From Episyrphus balteatus (lineage: Eukaryota; Arthropoda; Insecta; Diptera; Syrphidae), in the NCBI RefSeq assembly GCF_945859705.1, contig NC_079134.1:64520437-64584436 (forward strand): a stretch of 64,000 nt of DNA, written 5' to 3'. Positions 42,834-52,619 of the stretch are shown here, one piece after another (the stretch's first letter is position 1; every line of letters starts with the position of its first letter). The notes under the pieces are model-generated. The model saw nothing but the letters and a program-made list of their open reading frames with translations. It had not been told where the DNA came from and did no database searches. The position numbers and the translations under genes are program-made.

Positions 42834-42872
42834 CTCGAATGCATTTCGAAACCCTTTTGTTTCATCATCAGC
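42834..42872 (-). ncRNA. Candidate minimal hammerhead ribozyme
   Basis: Minus strand: CTGATGA, helix II TGAAAC/GTTTC(G) around AAAAGG, GAAA, then TGCAT with a possible 2-bp helix III (AT/AT) and a TTC cleavage region. Located in the 3' part of a Penelope-like element, where such motifs are known. Helix I is not convincing by eye. Confidence 0.45.
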
Positions 42873-43004
42873 ATTGCACTACTGAAGCTGTGGCTGCGGC
42901 TGTTGAAGCGCGAGATAAGCATCGATGGGTAAAAATCAAACACAAAACAAATGGCAACGGTTAAATACAACAAACATGAAATTAAAACGAGTGTGTTGTT
43001 AAAT

Positions 43005-43720
43005 CTTCGCAAATAGACAAGACTCGATATTGCCGTTGTCTTGATTTAGAAGGTTATTGCCCTTTTGGATGTAAAAACTTTCGTATGCATCCAATTGCAT
43101 CTCGTTACGCACTTGTTTAAGAACACGCACATTGTCTACACTAACATTATGGGTTTCTTTTATGACGTGTGCTGCGACCGCCGATCGCGAGGGTTGGTTT
43201 AAACGAATACAGGCTAAATGGTCATTGAATCTCTTTTTAATGCTTCTTTTCGTTTGTCCAAAGTATTCTTTAACACAATCATTGCATTTTACAGCATAAA
43301 TACCTGATTTATCTAAATCGTTGGTTTTGTCTTTTGTCGAACCAAGGTAGTTACATAGTTTGTTGTTGTTTTTATAAACAATGTCAAAACCATGTTCATT
43401 GAATTTTTTCTTTAATTTGTTCGTTATTTCTGGTACTAAACTTATGGATACTCGCTGATTTTTAACTTTTTCTTGTTGCGAGTATAAAGTTGTTAGGTTT
43501 GAGTTTCTCGCTTAATGCGAATGGTAAAATATTAACTCATCTATCATCTTTTCACTATAACCGTTTACACTAGCTACGTTTTTAATGTATTCGTATTCAT
43601 TTTTAAAGTTTACTAATGAAAGAGGTAAATTACAAAGTCTGTGTATTAGTAAATGATATGCTGCTTTTTTATGTTGGATTGGAGTGTGTGAATCCATGGT
43701 TATCGTTCTCATAGTACTAC
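43005..43720 (-). pseudogene. Penelope-like RT linker and GIY-YIG endonuclease
   Basis: Minus strand: DSHTPIQHKKAAYHLLIHRL then LPLSLVNFKNEYEYIKNVAS (linker after the RT), DKSGIYAVKCNDCVKEYFGQ (GIY-YIG-type core with a Cys pair), TKRSIKKRFNDHLACIRL, SAVAAHVIKETHNV and a YESFYIQKGNNLLNQDNG end. The endonuclease reading is continuous over about 120 residues; frameshifts occur around 43500, where the open piece 43512-43712 begins. The RT core is missing. Confidence 0.75.
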
Positions 43721-43736
43721 TTGGTTTATGGTAAAT

Positions 43737-43990
43737 TCATAAAGCTTTAGAGTGGCTTCGTATCAAAGGGGAAGAGTTCACCACTTGGGAAAATTTCAAA
43801 GAAGCATTTATCCGTCATTTTCTTTTCGCCCGATACCTACACAAGCTCGAAGAGGAAATATTGCGTAAACGCCAAGGACCACGAGAAAAGGCTAAAGATT
43901 ATATCTTGTCAGTCCAATACCTGTTACGTCAACATCCTCGAATGCCCATTTCGGAATGGCCAGCCAGCCGTTACAACCGAACATTATACG
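43737..43990 (+). pseudogene. Gag capsid-region piece
   Basis: Reads HKALEWLRIKGEEFTTWENF, KEAFIRHFLFARYLHKLEEE and LRKRQGPREKAKDYILSVQY, a good match in layout to the retrotransposon Gag domain (A-W-....W..F...F......E....R.QG..E....Y). The stretch expected between FLERL and KALEWL is missing, so sequence was lost at the Penelope-like insertion or independently. Confidence 0.6.
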
Positions 43991-43999
43991 GCAACATTT

Positions 44000-44203
44000 G
44001 TGTTAGGCAGTAGAAGCTTAACAGGAGAAGTTTCTTATCTCCCCGATCTCAAAGAAGACGCCATTTTAGGAATGAATTTAATGAGCCAGGCCAATTTAAA
44101 AATATTTTTGGGCAACGAGCTTATTACTGGCAAGAAATCAGCCACAGGAATCCAAGGCAGTGATGCTTATTCCGTGACTTCCCATTTACCTGTGACTGAA
44201 TGA
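44000..44203 (+). pseudogene. Retropepsin C-terminal piece
   Basis: MLGSRSLTGEVSYLPDLKED then AILGMNLMSQANLKIFLGN: the I-L-G-.-(D/N)-.-(L/M) signature of the second half of a retroviral-type protease. The catalytic DTG half is missing between gag and this point. Ends at TGA 44201-44203. Confidence 0.5.
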
Positions 44204-45021
44204 CCGAATTATAAACCGACCGTCAACCATCCGAATGAATTTGATTTGCAGTCAACCGTCACCCGTCAATTTCACCGATTATCCGCTCCAGAACAGGTAT
44301 TTCGTCCCGATCCAGCAGACCGTGAACTTTGTGCCGACATCCCGTGCCTACCTTCGCATCCAGCACGTCGAGAAAGTCATAGCAACCGCGAAGGCACTAC
44401 GTCCACAACTCCACGCCTCACATCTGCTGCTATAGAAACCATAAAGGCACAGCACCAAATAGCCCAAGAGTTGAGGTTGCCTCAGTACCCCCCGGTGCAC
44501 AAACAACCGAAGCCACTATGGCTATTTGCTAAATCTGGCCAGCCTGCCAAAGCCTCTCCACTCAGCGATTGTAAACCAACCCAGAAAACCGAGACAGGAG
44601 AATGCCCGCACATCCTAGCCACCATACGAGATCATGTTGAGATCAGCCGTGCAACCAAGCTGCTCCCCCGAACTAATATGACCCGTTCACCGATTGCCTT
44701 ACCACCTTCACCGTTAAATGCCACTTCATCATCGACAACCGCCTAACCGCCTCCTTTCAAGGACTTTCCAGCATCGACGATACGCCGATTCGACCCGTTT
44801 ATGGGAATTAAAATAAAAGGACCATACGTGCGTCGAATATTCGAAATCTTTAGGCCATGGGGCAGAATCAGAGTACGCTTTGTCAAGCGGAAGACGATGG
44901 CAAACTTACGTTGAAAGGGTATAAGCAAGGACATTCCAGTAGAGTACTGATTGTCCTAAACACAATATCATATCTTTTGAATTATTATATTTTGTATTAT
45001 TATATATTATATATAAAATAT

Positions 45022-45915
45022 AATGTCTAAACTGCAACAAAAAAAAATCGACTCCCAGGTGGGGAGGGGAACCACCTATCCACCTCTAAATTCCAAAAGT
45101 GCAACATGCCTACAAGCATCTGAAACATAAAAATACCGACCTCTTAATTAAATCAACACAATGTTTCATTTAAATAAAAGCATGAAACATAAGATCGAAG
45201 GGATAACTAACTTGAAGTAGTTACAAGCATCTAAAATCTACCTACTATACATACTAAATGTGTACTCTGGGTATCTTAACGCCGAGAGATCTCTGAAAAA
45301 CAGTCACATAATTGATAGTAGAGCTGATGCTTCCGGTCCCGTACAAACATTCTTGCTGGGAAACATTCAACTTTGAAGTCATGAAGATGAATATGATTCA
45401 AAATTATTTTGAAACCAAAATAAAAGTGGTCGAAACTCATTAGGCAAAATCATGAATAGAATATAGAAATGGAAATTGGTTACCCTCAATGAAGCAGACT
45501 GAAATCTCAGAAAATGCCAATAATACACTACGGACACGGTAAACGACAACCGCCAGATAAGCAGCAAGCAGCCAAACAGTCAAACAACACCAAGCTTAAA
45601 CACACTGACCGAATATAGTAAAATTGCAAATATTGATATTGCAATTAAAAAGAATTTACAAAAAAAAAATTTTATATATAAATATTCAAAACTAAGCATT
45701 CGTTTTAAACATTATAAAATACCTTATTACATTACATTTCCTTAATATAATTTGATTAAAATGGTTTAAATTAAAAAAAAAATGAATGTATTCAAAATTC
45801 ATAATTAATTACAAAGAAATTAACAAATAAACCATAGATATGTTAAATTAAACAAAAACATATATATTTAAAAAATAGATAATTTATAGATAATAAGAAA
45901 TGAAATGTTATACTA
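45022..45915 (+). repeat. Second copy of the family B internal region
   Basis: Nearly identical to 37193-38082 (AATGTCTAAACTGCAAC onward), with only small changes. The left junction lies in a TATATA-rich stretch. It marks the left end of a duplicated block that continues, with insertions, to 60182. Confidence 0.8.
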
Positions 45916-47045
45916 CACTGAAAATAATAAATTTCGTAAAATTACGAAAATCGTTTCATACACTACATTTTCGTTGGCCCAACGAAACTTTCGTTGGCTC
46001 AACGAAAATTTATGTAATTTTTAGTAATATGAAAACCTTCATCAATTAATGAAAACGTTTCATACACTTTTTCTCCCTTTTTAGTGCCAAAAAATCCAAT
46101 TCAATGAAAAGATTCATCAATTAACGAAAAATTTCATACTCATTTTAAAGAATAAAAATAAGAATTTTTTCCTTACTTTATCAAAGTTTTAATTAAGTAA
46201 GGAAAAAATTCATTTACTTATGAAATTCAACATTAACTAACGAAAATCTTCATAAGCTTATGAAAATTCTTCATAAGCTTATGAAAATTCTTCATATACT
46301 AATGAAATATTACATTGGCTTATTAAAAAATACATCAGTTAACGAAAAAAATCGTGGCCTTACAAAAACAAAACCTAGACTTGGGTGCATTTCTGTTTTA
46401 ATGATTAAAAATTTAATCTTGCTTTGTATAGTTCACATTAGGTTTTTGTTTAAAAATTTATGTAAGTTGAGCTGAATATAAAAAATATTTGCGTATTGAC
46501 AAGGTGTCTCACGATAAGTCGGACTCATCAGTTGACTTAAGTGAGCTCAACCTTGTCGAAACGCCAATTTTTGGTTTGGACTGTAAATTAATAATTTAAC
46601 AAGTCCAATAAATAAATACTTTAATCTACTAAAAAAAAATAATTAATACAACGAAAAGTTTCGTTAGCTAACGAATATTTTTTCGTAATTTAATTAAAAT
46701 ATTCATAAAATTTACGAAAAAATTCGTTAGCTAACGAAAGTTCTTTCATAAATTAATCAAAAAATACATTGACTAACGAAAAATATCACCGTGGTTAATT
46801 AAATTTTACGTTAATCGATGAAAAATTTCGTAAAGTGATGTAAAAATTCATTAACTCTCGATCAAAAATTTTTATGAAAAATTTCATTAAAATACTGCAG
46901 TTTTCGTTGATTGATGAAGTTCTTCATTAACGTATGAAAGCCATTTCGTTGAGCCAATTAAATTTTTCATCGGCTGAAAATTAATTAAATTTTCGTTTGC
47001 TCAACGAATTTTTTCGTTGTATTTACGTAAGGATTTGGTTCAGTG
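45916..47045. mobile_element. 1.13-kb CACTGAA element built of ACGAAA/TTTCGT words
   Basis: CACTGAA at 45916 and TTCAGTG at 47045, flanked by TA on each side; the uninterrupted site TTATACTATAAGAAAATGC is at 38077-38095, confirming a 2-bp TA duplication. The interior is dominated by diverged copies of (T)TCGTTA-N-TAACGAAA and TTCATNA words in both orientations. No transposase. Superfamily uncertain (CACTG end, TA target). Confidence 0.75.
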
Positions 47046-47076
47046 TATAAGAAAATGCAAAATAAATATGTTATTG

Positions 47077-47194
47077 GGCTCGCGACGATCGGAATGACAA
47101 GACAAGGTGAGTCTAACTTAAAACCTGAACAAGTAGAGTTGTGTTAATTTAATCACTGCGTTATCCCAAGGTATAACTTATTTAGGTTATAACA
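47077..47194 (+). repeat. Partial LTR, family C (copy 2)
   Basis: Matches 38355-38472. The polypurine tract and first two thirds of the LTR (38116-38353 in copy 1) are deleted here. Confidence 0.75.
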
Positions 47195-47195
47195 T

Positions 47196-47208
47196 TGGCG
47201 CAGCCGGT
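47196..47208 (+). other. Primer-binding site, element C copy 2
   Basis: TGGCGCAGCCGGT, as in copy 1. Confidence 0.65.
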
Positions 47209-47488
47209 CCGCGAACCTTTGAATCGCAATAAAAAAAAAATAAAAATAAGTAAAAAATAAATAAAATAATAAAAACAAAATAAAAATAACCAATAACTTT
47301 GTGTTGTGTCGCCTTTTAGAAATTTTAAGTGATCATAGTGAATCATAGTTTTTTTGTTTTTCTCGAAAGAAAATAATTAATTAAATTCAAAGTGCAACAT
47401 TTTATCAACATATACATCAATTGGAATACAAAACCACAGTTGACAACGACTACACTATATTTATGTATGTACGTATGTCAATAAGCAG

Positions 47489-47578
47489 GTAAGTATATTT
47501 CGTTTTTATTTTTGTTTTGAATCGTTTTCTTTTTTTTCACTTTGTGAAAAACGATCTACTTGTTTTTTTTTTTATTAG
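47489..47578 (+). other. Predicted leader intron, element C copy 2
   Basis: CAG/GTAAGTATATTTCG to TTTTTTTTATTAG/C, 90 nt, the same sites as in copy 1. Confidence 0.5.
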
Positions 47579-47699
47579 CTTGAATTGTTTTATTACTGCG
47601 GCCAGTATACGTTAATTTTAGTTAATGTAGGTCAGTTTAAAAAAAAAGCTACTTCCGTACATTTTTGACTCCAAGTGACTATTATTTTTTAAAATAATC

Positions 47700-48203
47700 A
47701 TGTGTCACACCTCAAAAAGTGGTGATAATGTAAGATGTAGCTCAGAGAAAGTGGTTTGTAGATTCTGCAAGAAAACAAACCACAAAAGTGCTTATTGCAG
47801 GTTTAAGAGAAATACTTTTTTCCACAATACCTGTAAAGCACATGGAAAATCACAAAGAACACTTTCGATACCCAAAAGTCAATTAGAAGCGGCAAACCCG
47901 CAAAAGACTAGGGTACGATGCGATTGGTGTTCTAGGGTTGGCCACTCTGAGAATGAGTGCAGATGTAAAAGACGATATTTTGTCAAATATGATTGGGTCA
48001 AAAGCCCAACTTTACCAAAAAACAATCAAGTCGTCCCTTACACATCCACTCAAATTACTAAATCTGCCAAAACGTCAATCCCCGTTGTTAAAACAAACAA
48101 AATTTCTAATTTTCAAATACCTTCAGTTTTTAACTACATTTTTTTCATTTCACAATTGTTAGTATTCACTAAATGTTTAGATATGATTTATGAATTTTAT
48201 TAA
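47700..48203 (+). CDS. Nucleocapsid-like Gag, element C copy 2
   Basis: 167 residues. Two zinc knuckles of the C-x2-C-x4-H-x4-C type: C20, C23, H28, C33 and C74, C77, H82, C87. A degraded knuckle may precede them (CHTSKSGDNVRC, residues 2-13). Lys/Arg-rich linkers (residues 34-72, 88-110) suit RNA binding. A capsid domain is absent, so it could package element RNA only with help from another Gag. The start is the first ATG in frame; no better upstream start was found. Copy 1 (39013) has a frameshift in the first knuckle. Confidence 0.6.
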   Translation: MCHTSKSGDNVRCSSEKVVCRFCKKTNHKSAYCRFKRNTFFHNTCKAHGKSQRTLSIPKSQLEAANPQKTRVRCDWCSRVGHSENECRCKRRYFVKYDWVKSPTLPKNNQVVPYTSTQITKSAKTSIPVVKTNKISNFQIPSVFNYIFFISQLLVFTKCLDMIYEFY

Positions 48204-48227
48204 AAAATTCATAAAATCATCATCGAA

Positions 48228-48641
48228 GTGAAAAATAAATTTAACAATAAAGAAGTCAAGAAAAAAATGTATATAGAACTGCCATTTCCAAATGCTAAGA
48301 GAGGTAAAATTTTGGTTTTAATAAACGGAAATGAAAAAGCAAGCTTTTTAGTAAATAGTGCATTACAAAATAATGTAAAAATACGTACTAAAGAAAAATG
48401 TAAAATAAAATTAGCTTCTGAAGGGATTGGCGAAACTTTAGGTTCAATTCGGTCGAGTTTGAAGGGAAAAATTAAATTAAAATGGAATATAATAGATGGC
48501 CTAAATAACATACCCGCCGATGGTATAATAGGCAGGGATATTCTTGGGAACCATGCTATAATTGACTCTGTTACCGACACATTAAAAGTTTTGGATAACA
48601 ACAGAAAGCTGGTATCACAATTTCCCCTTACATATATGTAA
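48228..48641 (+). CDS. Protease-like protein without catalytic motif, element C copy 2
   Basis: 137 residues, nearly identical to residues 1-136 of copy 1 (39511-40209). Again NSAL replaces the retropepsin DTGA while PADGIIGRDIL is kept. An insertion of about ATATGTAATGAATATAG after the LTY codon ends the frame early; the basic tail that follows in copy 1 resumes out of frame and is then split by the LINE. Confidence 0.55.
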   Translation: MKNKFNNKEVKKKMYIELPFPNAKRGKILVLINGNEKASFLVNSALQNNVKIRTKEKCKIKLASEGIGETLGSIRSSLKGKIKLKWNIIDGLNNIPADGIIGRDILGNHAIIDSVTDTLKVLDNNRKLVSQFPLTYM

Positions 48642-48779
48642 TGAATATAGTCATTTACTTCAAATAAAAGAGGTACCGAATTTCCAAGAACCACTTCAAG
48701 ACAAATAATAAACAGGAGTCACAAATTAAGTGAATCACGGGTTTCTCTCCCTAAAAACAGGCTTACTGTGGATAATGAC

Positions 48780-50586
48780 AATTCAATTCAATTTCAATTT
48801 TGTTTTATTGAACATACTATATACAATTGACTTAAGCTTAACTTATTTCTAATAAGATACATTGATTGATATAAAATTTGTTGGCACATATGGGGCCTAA
48901 CCTTATACAATGGATAAAAGATAAAATATATATAAATATAGTACATGAATAGGCTTAATTTTACAAGTCTGCTGACTAGGTTATCCTCGGGGTGTTCCGT
49001 CCCGGTTGTCCAGTTGTGGTATTGATAATGGTGGGTTGGGTGGTATGGCATTTAGCCGCGGTAGTAGGCCGATTGCGTATCGGCGTAAAAGTAAACTACT
49101 TCCTCGTTGTCGGTTGGGATTATGTGCTCATCCAGAATATCCAAAGCACTAAGGTATCTGGGTTCGGGATGTCGTTGTTGGGTTCTCATGCTTCTCATCA
49201 GCTGATTGGGGTGGTTGGCGATGCTTCCGACAAGTTTCTTTGCAGATTGCAGCAGATACTTTTCCAACGTCATGATGTTTGCTTCCTCGTAAAGTCGCTC
49301 GTTGCTGTAGTATTTTTGTCGCTGTCGATCGAAGTAAAGTCCGGTGCAGATCCTCAGAATTTTCCTCTCAAAAATTTGAAGTTCCTTCATGGCTGTCTTG
49401 GAAATGGTATACCATACCGGAAAGCTATAGGCGATGACAGGTCGTAGAAGCTGCTTGTAGATCAGGAGTTTCGTTGGTTGGCTTAATCCGTTTCTTCTCT
49501 TCATCAGGGGGTGAAGGCGATGGAAGGCGTAGTTGGCTTTTTTCAGGACAGACCTAGAGTGAAGGTTGAACCTCAGGAGCTCGTTAAAGTTGATCCCTAA
49601 ATACTTCGCGTTGCGTTTGGGTGCCAATTTAGTACCATCAGGTAGTGTAAGTGTGATGCTCCTACAGTTTGCAGCTGACCGAATGCTTCGTCCTCCTGTT
49701 CGTCTAAAGCACAGTAATTCCGATTTGGATGAGTTGATCCGGATACCCCATTTACTGTAGAACTCATACAGTTTTCGAATGTGAGCTTCAACTTTCCTGG
49801 CAGCTATCGTTGGCGAGACGGACTTGTGGTATGTGAGCGAATCGTCAGCGTAAAGCAGGTTCTCGCACTCACTTGCAAGCGGCTGGTCTGACGTCAGGAT
49901 ACTATAGAGGAAGGGACCAAGTTTTGATCCTTGGGCAACTCCAGCTCTAACGCACTTCATTGCTGATTTTCTATCCTCCACTTGTACGAAAAAGTTCCTA
50001 GAAGAAAGAAAAGAAAAAATGATTTTTATTAGTGCTACAGGGAAGCCTAGTAAATAAAGTTTATGGATAAGGGCTTCTATCCATACGCTGTCAAATGCTT
50101 TCTCGACATCCAGAAAGCATGCGACGGTAACTTGATGGTTGTTCAAAGCTGAGGTGATGTCTTGGTGGAACTTCATGAGCGGATGCAGTGTGGAGTGCTT
50201 CTCCCGAAAGCCGAACTGCATGTCTGGGATAATGTTGAAATCGCTGCAAAACTTCTTGAGCTTCCTCAGTGTCAGCTCTTCCAAGAGCTTACTTAGGTTG
50301 TTGAGAAGAGAAATTGGCCTGTAATTAGATATAATGTTCCTCGCACCTTTCTTAGGAATTGCCACGATTCTTGCAGTTTTCCATTTCTGCGGGAAGTAGC
50401 TGTTGTTGATGCAGTTGTTGAGGATAATGGTTAAGAAGATTAATATTGTCTGCGGGAGCCTCTTAATGACGAAGTTGGAAATGCCATCCGGTCCGGCTGA
50501 TTTCTTAGGTTTGGATAGGCTAATTATTTCGGCAATCTCTTCTGGGGTGCTCAGGTTTGGGCTGTCAACTGGATCACTTGCGGGAT
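48780..50586 (-). mobile_element. Jockey-like LINE, 5'-truncated, 14-bp TSD
   Basis: Exact target duplication CTGTGGATAATGAC at 48766-48779 and 50587-50600; the uninterrupted site is at 40033-40046 in element C copy 1. On the minus strand it begins in the RT linker and ends with GTTCAATAAAACAAAATTGA and a short GAATT-type tail. No stop interrupts its coding part, so it looks young. The fragments at 54653-55166, 57187-57465 and 62590-63102 belong to a related LINE family. Confidence 0.9.
49052..50585 (-). CDS. LINE reverse transcriptase, 5'-truncated
   Basis: About 511 residues of uninterrupted RT to the stop at 49052; the open frame continues upstream to 50716 only by reading through the target duplication and element C, so no true start is present. 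Numbering from that chance Met: KPKKSAGPDGISNFVIK (70-85), YRPISLLNNLSKLLEEL (132-148), QFGFREKHST (167-176), ACFLDVEKAFDSVW (199-212), GVAQGSKLGPFLYSILTSD (259-277), catalytic YADD (289-292), KYLGIN, then the C-terminal RPVIAYSFPVW and YYSNERLYEEANI stretches. Jockey-like order and motifs. It would perform target-primed reverse transcription; the endonuclease is missing. Confidence 0.85.
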
Positions 50587-51805
50587 CTGTGGATAATGAC
50601 CTTACTTTAATTTCTAACATTTTTTCTAAAAAATGTAAACGAAATAAAGACGATTCTTTTGATCGAAGACACATCCTCGTAGTGAAAAACCTAAGAAGTT
50701 CTGTGAACAACGACAATCAAAATTTGTGATCAGTCAATCAGGCAAGATGCTCATGTCCATAAGTATAACAAGCATAACTACTTAAGCTACATCCTGTAAG
50801 GTCTTGAGTTTTAAACTAGATACTACAAACTAATTATATTCCAAATTATTTATCTTGTTTTTTTGAGCATTTAATCTAATTTTTTTTTTCTATTTTCAGA
50901 TAACATTAAGATGTCAAAAACTCCTTAATCAAAATCTTTTCAAATTTTTTCTTTTCCTTAATACCTCAATTCATTTTTCCACTTTCTTCTCAATTCATTA
51001 TTCCAATATCTTTACTTTGTCTAATTCAAAAAAAAAAAAAAAAAAACAAATAGAAGTTGCAGTAATTAAATAAAAAAATATGTATTGAAAAAACTACATA
51101 TATAAATTGATTGATTGACAACTTATAAAAGTATAAAAATTAATCGAAGATCAATTATTTAAACCTTTGCTTATAAAATCAATTAAAAAAAAAAAATATC
51201 TTATAAAAACTAAAAAATGAACTAAAACAAATATAATTGTTTAATTGTTAACTTACATAAATCAATAAACTAAACATTAAGTTAAATAAAAGTACAACAA
51301 AAAATTCAAATATTAAATTTTTACGAAACTATAACGTGATAAGTATTCAAAAAAATATTGGAAAAATAAAAAAATATCATGAAATGTGAAAATAGTCTAA
51401 TTAATAAAAAAAAAAATAAAAAAGCTATGTATTGTATAAATTTGAAAAGAAAGAATATATATAAAAAAAAAACATCAAATTCAAATACTAAATTTTTATG
51501 AAACTATAACGAAATAAGTACTACAAAAAAAATATTGAAAAAAAAAAAAAATATTATGAAATGTGAAAATAGTGTAATTAAAAAAAAAAAAACAGTTCCG
51601 TATTAAATTTTATAAAAAAAAGATATTAAATAAAAAACTATTACGTACGTAAACTAGTTCTAAATTTGAAGTGAAATTTTTATATAAAAACTACTTTAAA
51701 ATAAATGGTCAAGTTTATGTTTGGGAACCGCTTATCTTTATCTCTGCCTCAAACACACACTATTGTTCACATGAAAGCTACCACATTTAACCACAATGAT
51801 GTTTC

Positions 51806-51959
51806 TGTAATGTAAATGCTTATTGTGAATTGAAACTATTATTGTAATCCATCAACCTTCAATTATGAATAATATGTATAATACCAACTTATATTAAATA
51901 AAGTACATTTAATATAATTTACTCATCCTAAGTATAACGAGTACACAGTACACGTTACA
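51806..51959 (+). repeat. 5' LTR, gypsy family A (internally deleted)
   Basis: TGTAATGTAAATGC to CACGTTACA, 154 bp, against 246 bp for the 3' LTR at 59356-59601. About 90 bp after ATTATGAATA are missing. TGTAA/TTACA ends. Target flank GTTTC (51801-51805) versus ATTTC after the 3' LTR; uninterrupted GTTTC at 41351-41355. Confidence 0.8.
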
Positions 51960-51977
51960 TGGTGTCAGAAGTAGAAG
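51960..51977 (+). other. Primer-binding site, gypsy family A
   Basis: TGGTGTCAGAAGTAGAAG abuts the LTR. It resembles the complement of a tRNA-Leu 3' end; that identification is from memory. Confidence 0.6.
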
Positions 51978-52058
51978 TGATAAATTATCTGTACAAATAC
52001 AATTCTAAAACATAAAAAAAAAAAAAAAAGAACACGTGCGACCGAATAACCTCACAAA

Positions 52059-52613
52059 ATGACATCCAACGATCGCTTGCCAAAACCATTGGATTTTTCT
52101 AATTTGGCTAAAGAATGGACTACATCGAAACGCACGTTCATGGTCTACATGATCGCAAATAATAAAATGAACGAGCCGGAACAACAAAAAATTGCAACAT
52201 TTTTGTGGTTAATTGGTCCAGACGCAGGAAATATCTACAACACATTATATCCAAACGATGGGACACTTGAGAGCATGTTTGGAGCAGTAAATGCACCTGC
52301 AAATCCATTTAGACAACGCGGTGGCAATAGTGAAGATGACGATGAAAGCGAAGATGGCGAAGATGGAGAAGAAGAGGAGAACGAAGGTGAGGGGCAGCAG
52401 AACAATGGTGCTCCCATAGTTTCAAACACTTTGGATATCGTCTTAAGGGCATTTGATGACTATTGCCTTCCAAGGAAAAATATTGCGATGGAATCTTATA
52501 AATTTAACACAGTAGTGCAAAAGGAAAACCAGACTTTTGCCCATTTCGAAACGGAGCTACGAACTCAGCTCCGATTTTGTGAATACAACTGTAATTGCGG
52601 AGCAACTTACTAG
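52059..52613 (+). pseudogene. Gag capsid region, gypsy A1
   Basis: 184 residues from the first ATG 82 bp after the primer site: MTSNDRLPKPLDFSNLAKEW and FMVYMIANNKMNEPEQQKIA open a typical gypsy capsid, followed by an acidic linker (residues 88-108, mostly Glu/Asp/Gly), DIVLRAFDDYCLPRKNIAME and a QTFAHFETELRTQLRFCEY stretch. A single TAG (52611-52613) separates it from the in-frame continuation at 52620. The same TAG is in copy A3, so it predates their divergence. It could be a read-through codon but more likely marks a dead lineage. Confidence 0.7.
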
Positions 52614-52619
52614 CATCGA

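Larger units (their letters stand above)
42781..43735 (-). mobile_element. Penelope-like element, second 3' fragment
   Basis: Minus strand, inserted in a gag gene. Contains the GIY-YIG region, 3' non-coding sequence and a hammerhead-like motif at 42834-42872. Different family from the fragment at 23690-24715. Confidence 0.75.
42412..44960 (+). mobile_element. Remnant of another LTR retroelement, split by a Penelope-like element
   Basis: Less AT-rich than its surroundings. Gag pieces at 42512-42763 and 43737-43990 flank the Penelope-like insertion; a protease C-terminal piece follows at 44000-44203. From 44204 to 44960 the sequence is GC-richer with frames on several strands that I could not assign (44246-44746 plus is the longest). 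RT onward is missing. Confidence 0.6.
47209..51805 (+). mobile_element. Internal region of element C, copy 2 (left of gypsy insertion)
   Basis: Parallels 38487-41355: leader, intron, gag knuckles, protease-like ORF and AT-rich 3' region, interrupted by a LINE (48780-50586). It lacks the 41224-41301 stretch (GTTTGGGAAAGATGC... to ...AACC) that copy 1 has. Resumes after the gypsy element at 59602-60182. Confidence 0.75.

Noticed and set aside
44246..44746. 166-codon plus-strand frame after the protease remnant.
   Set aside because: Low-information Pro/Thr/Ser-rich sequence with competing frames. No conserved motif, so I did not call it a gene.
50586..50716. Upstream methionine at 50716 as the start of the LINE protein.
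   Set aside because: The 14-bp target duplication ends at 50587, so residues before it come from element C by chance read-through.
52235..52429. Serine-rich minus-strand frames (also 60149-60370).
   Set aside because: They are antisense readings of the acidic Glu/Asp linker in gag.
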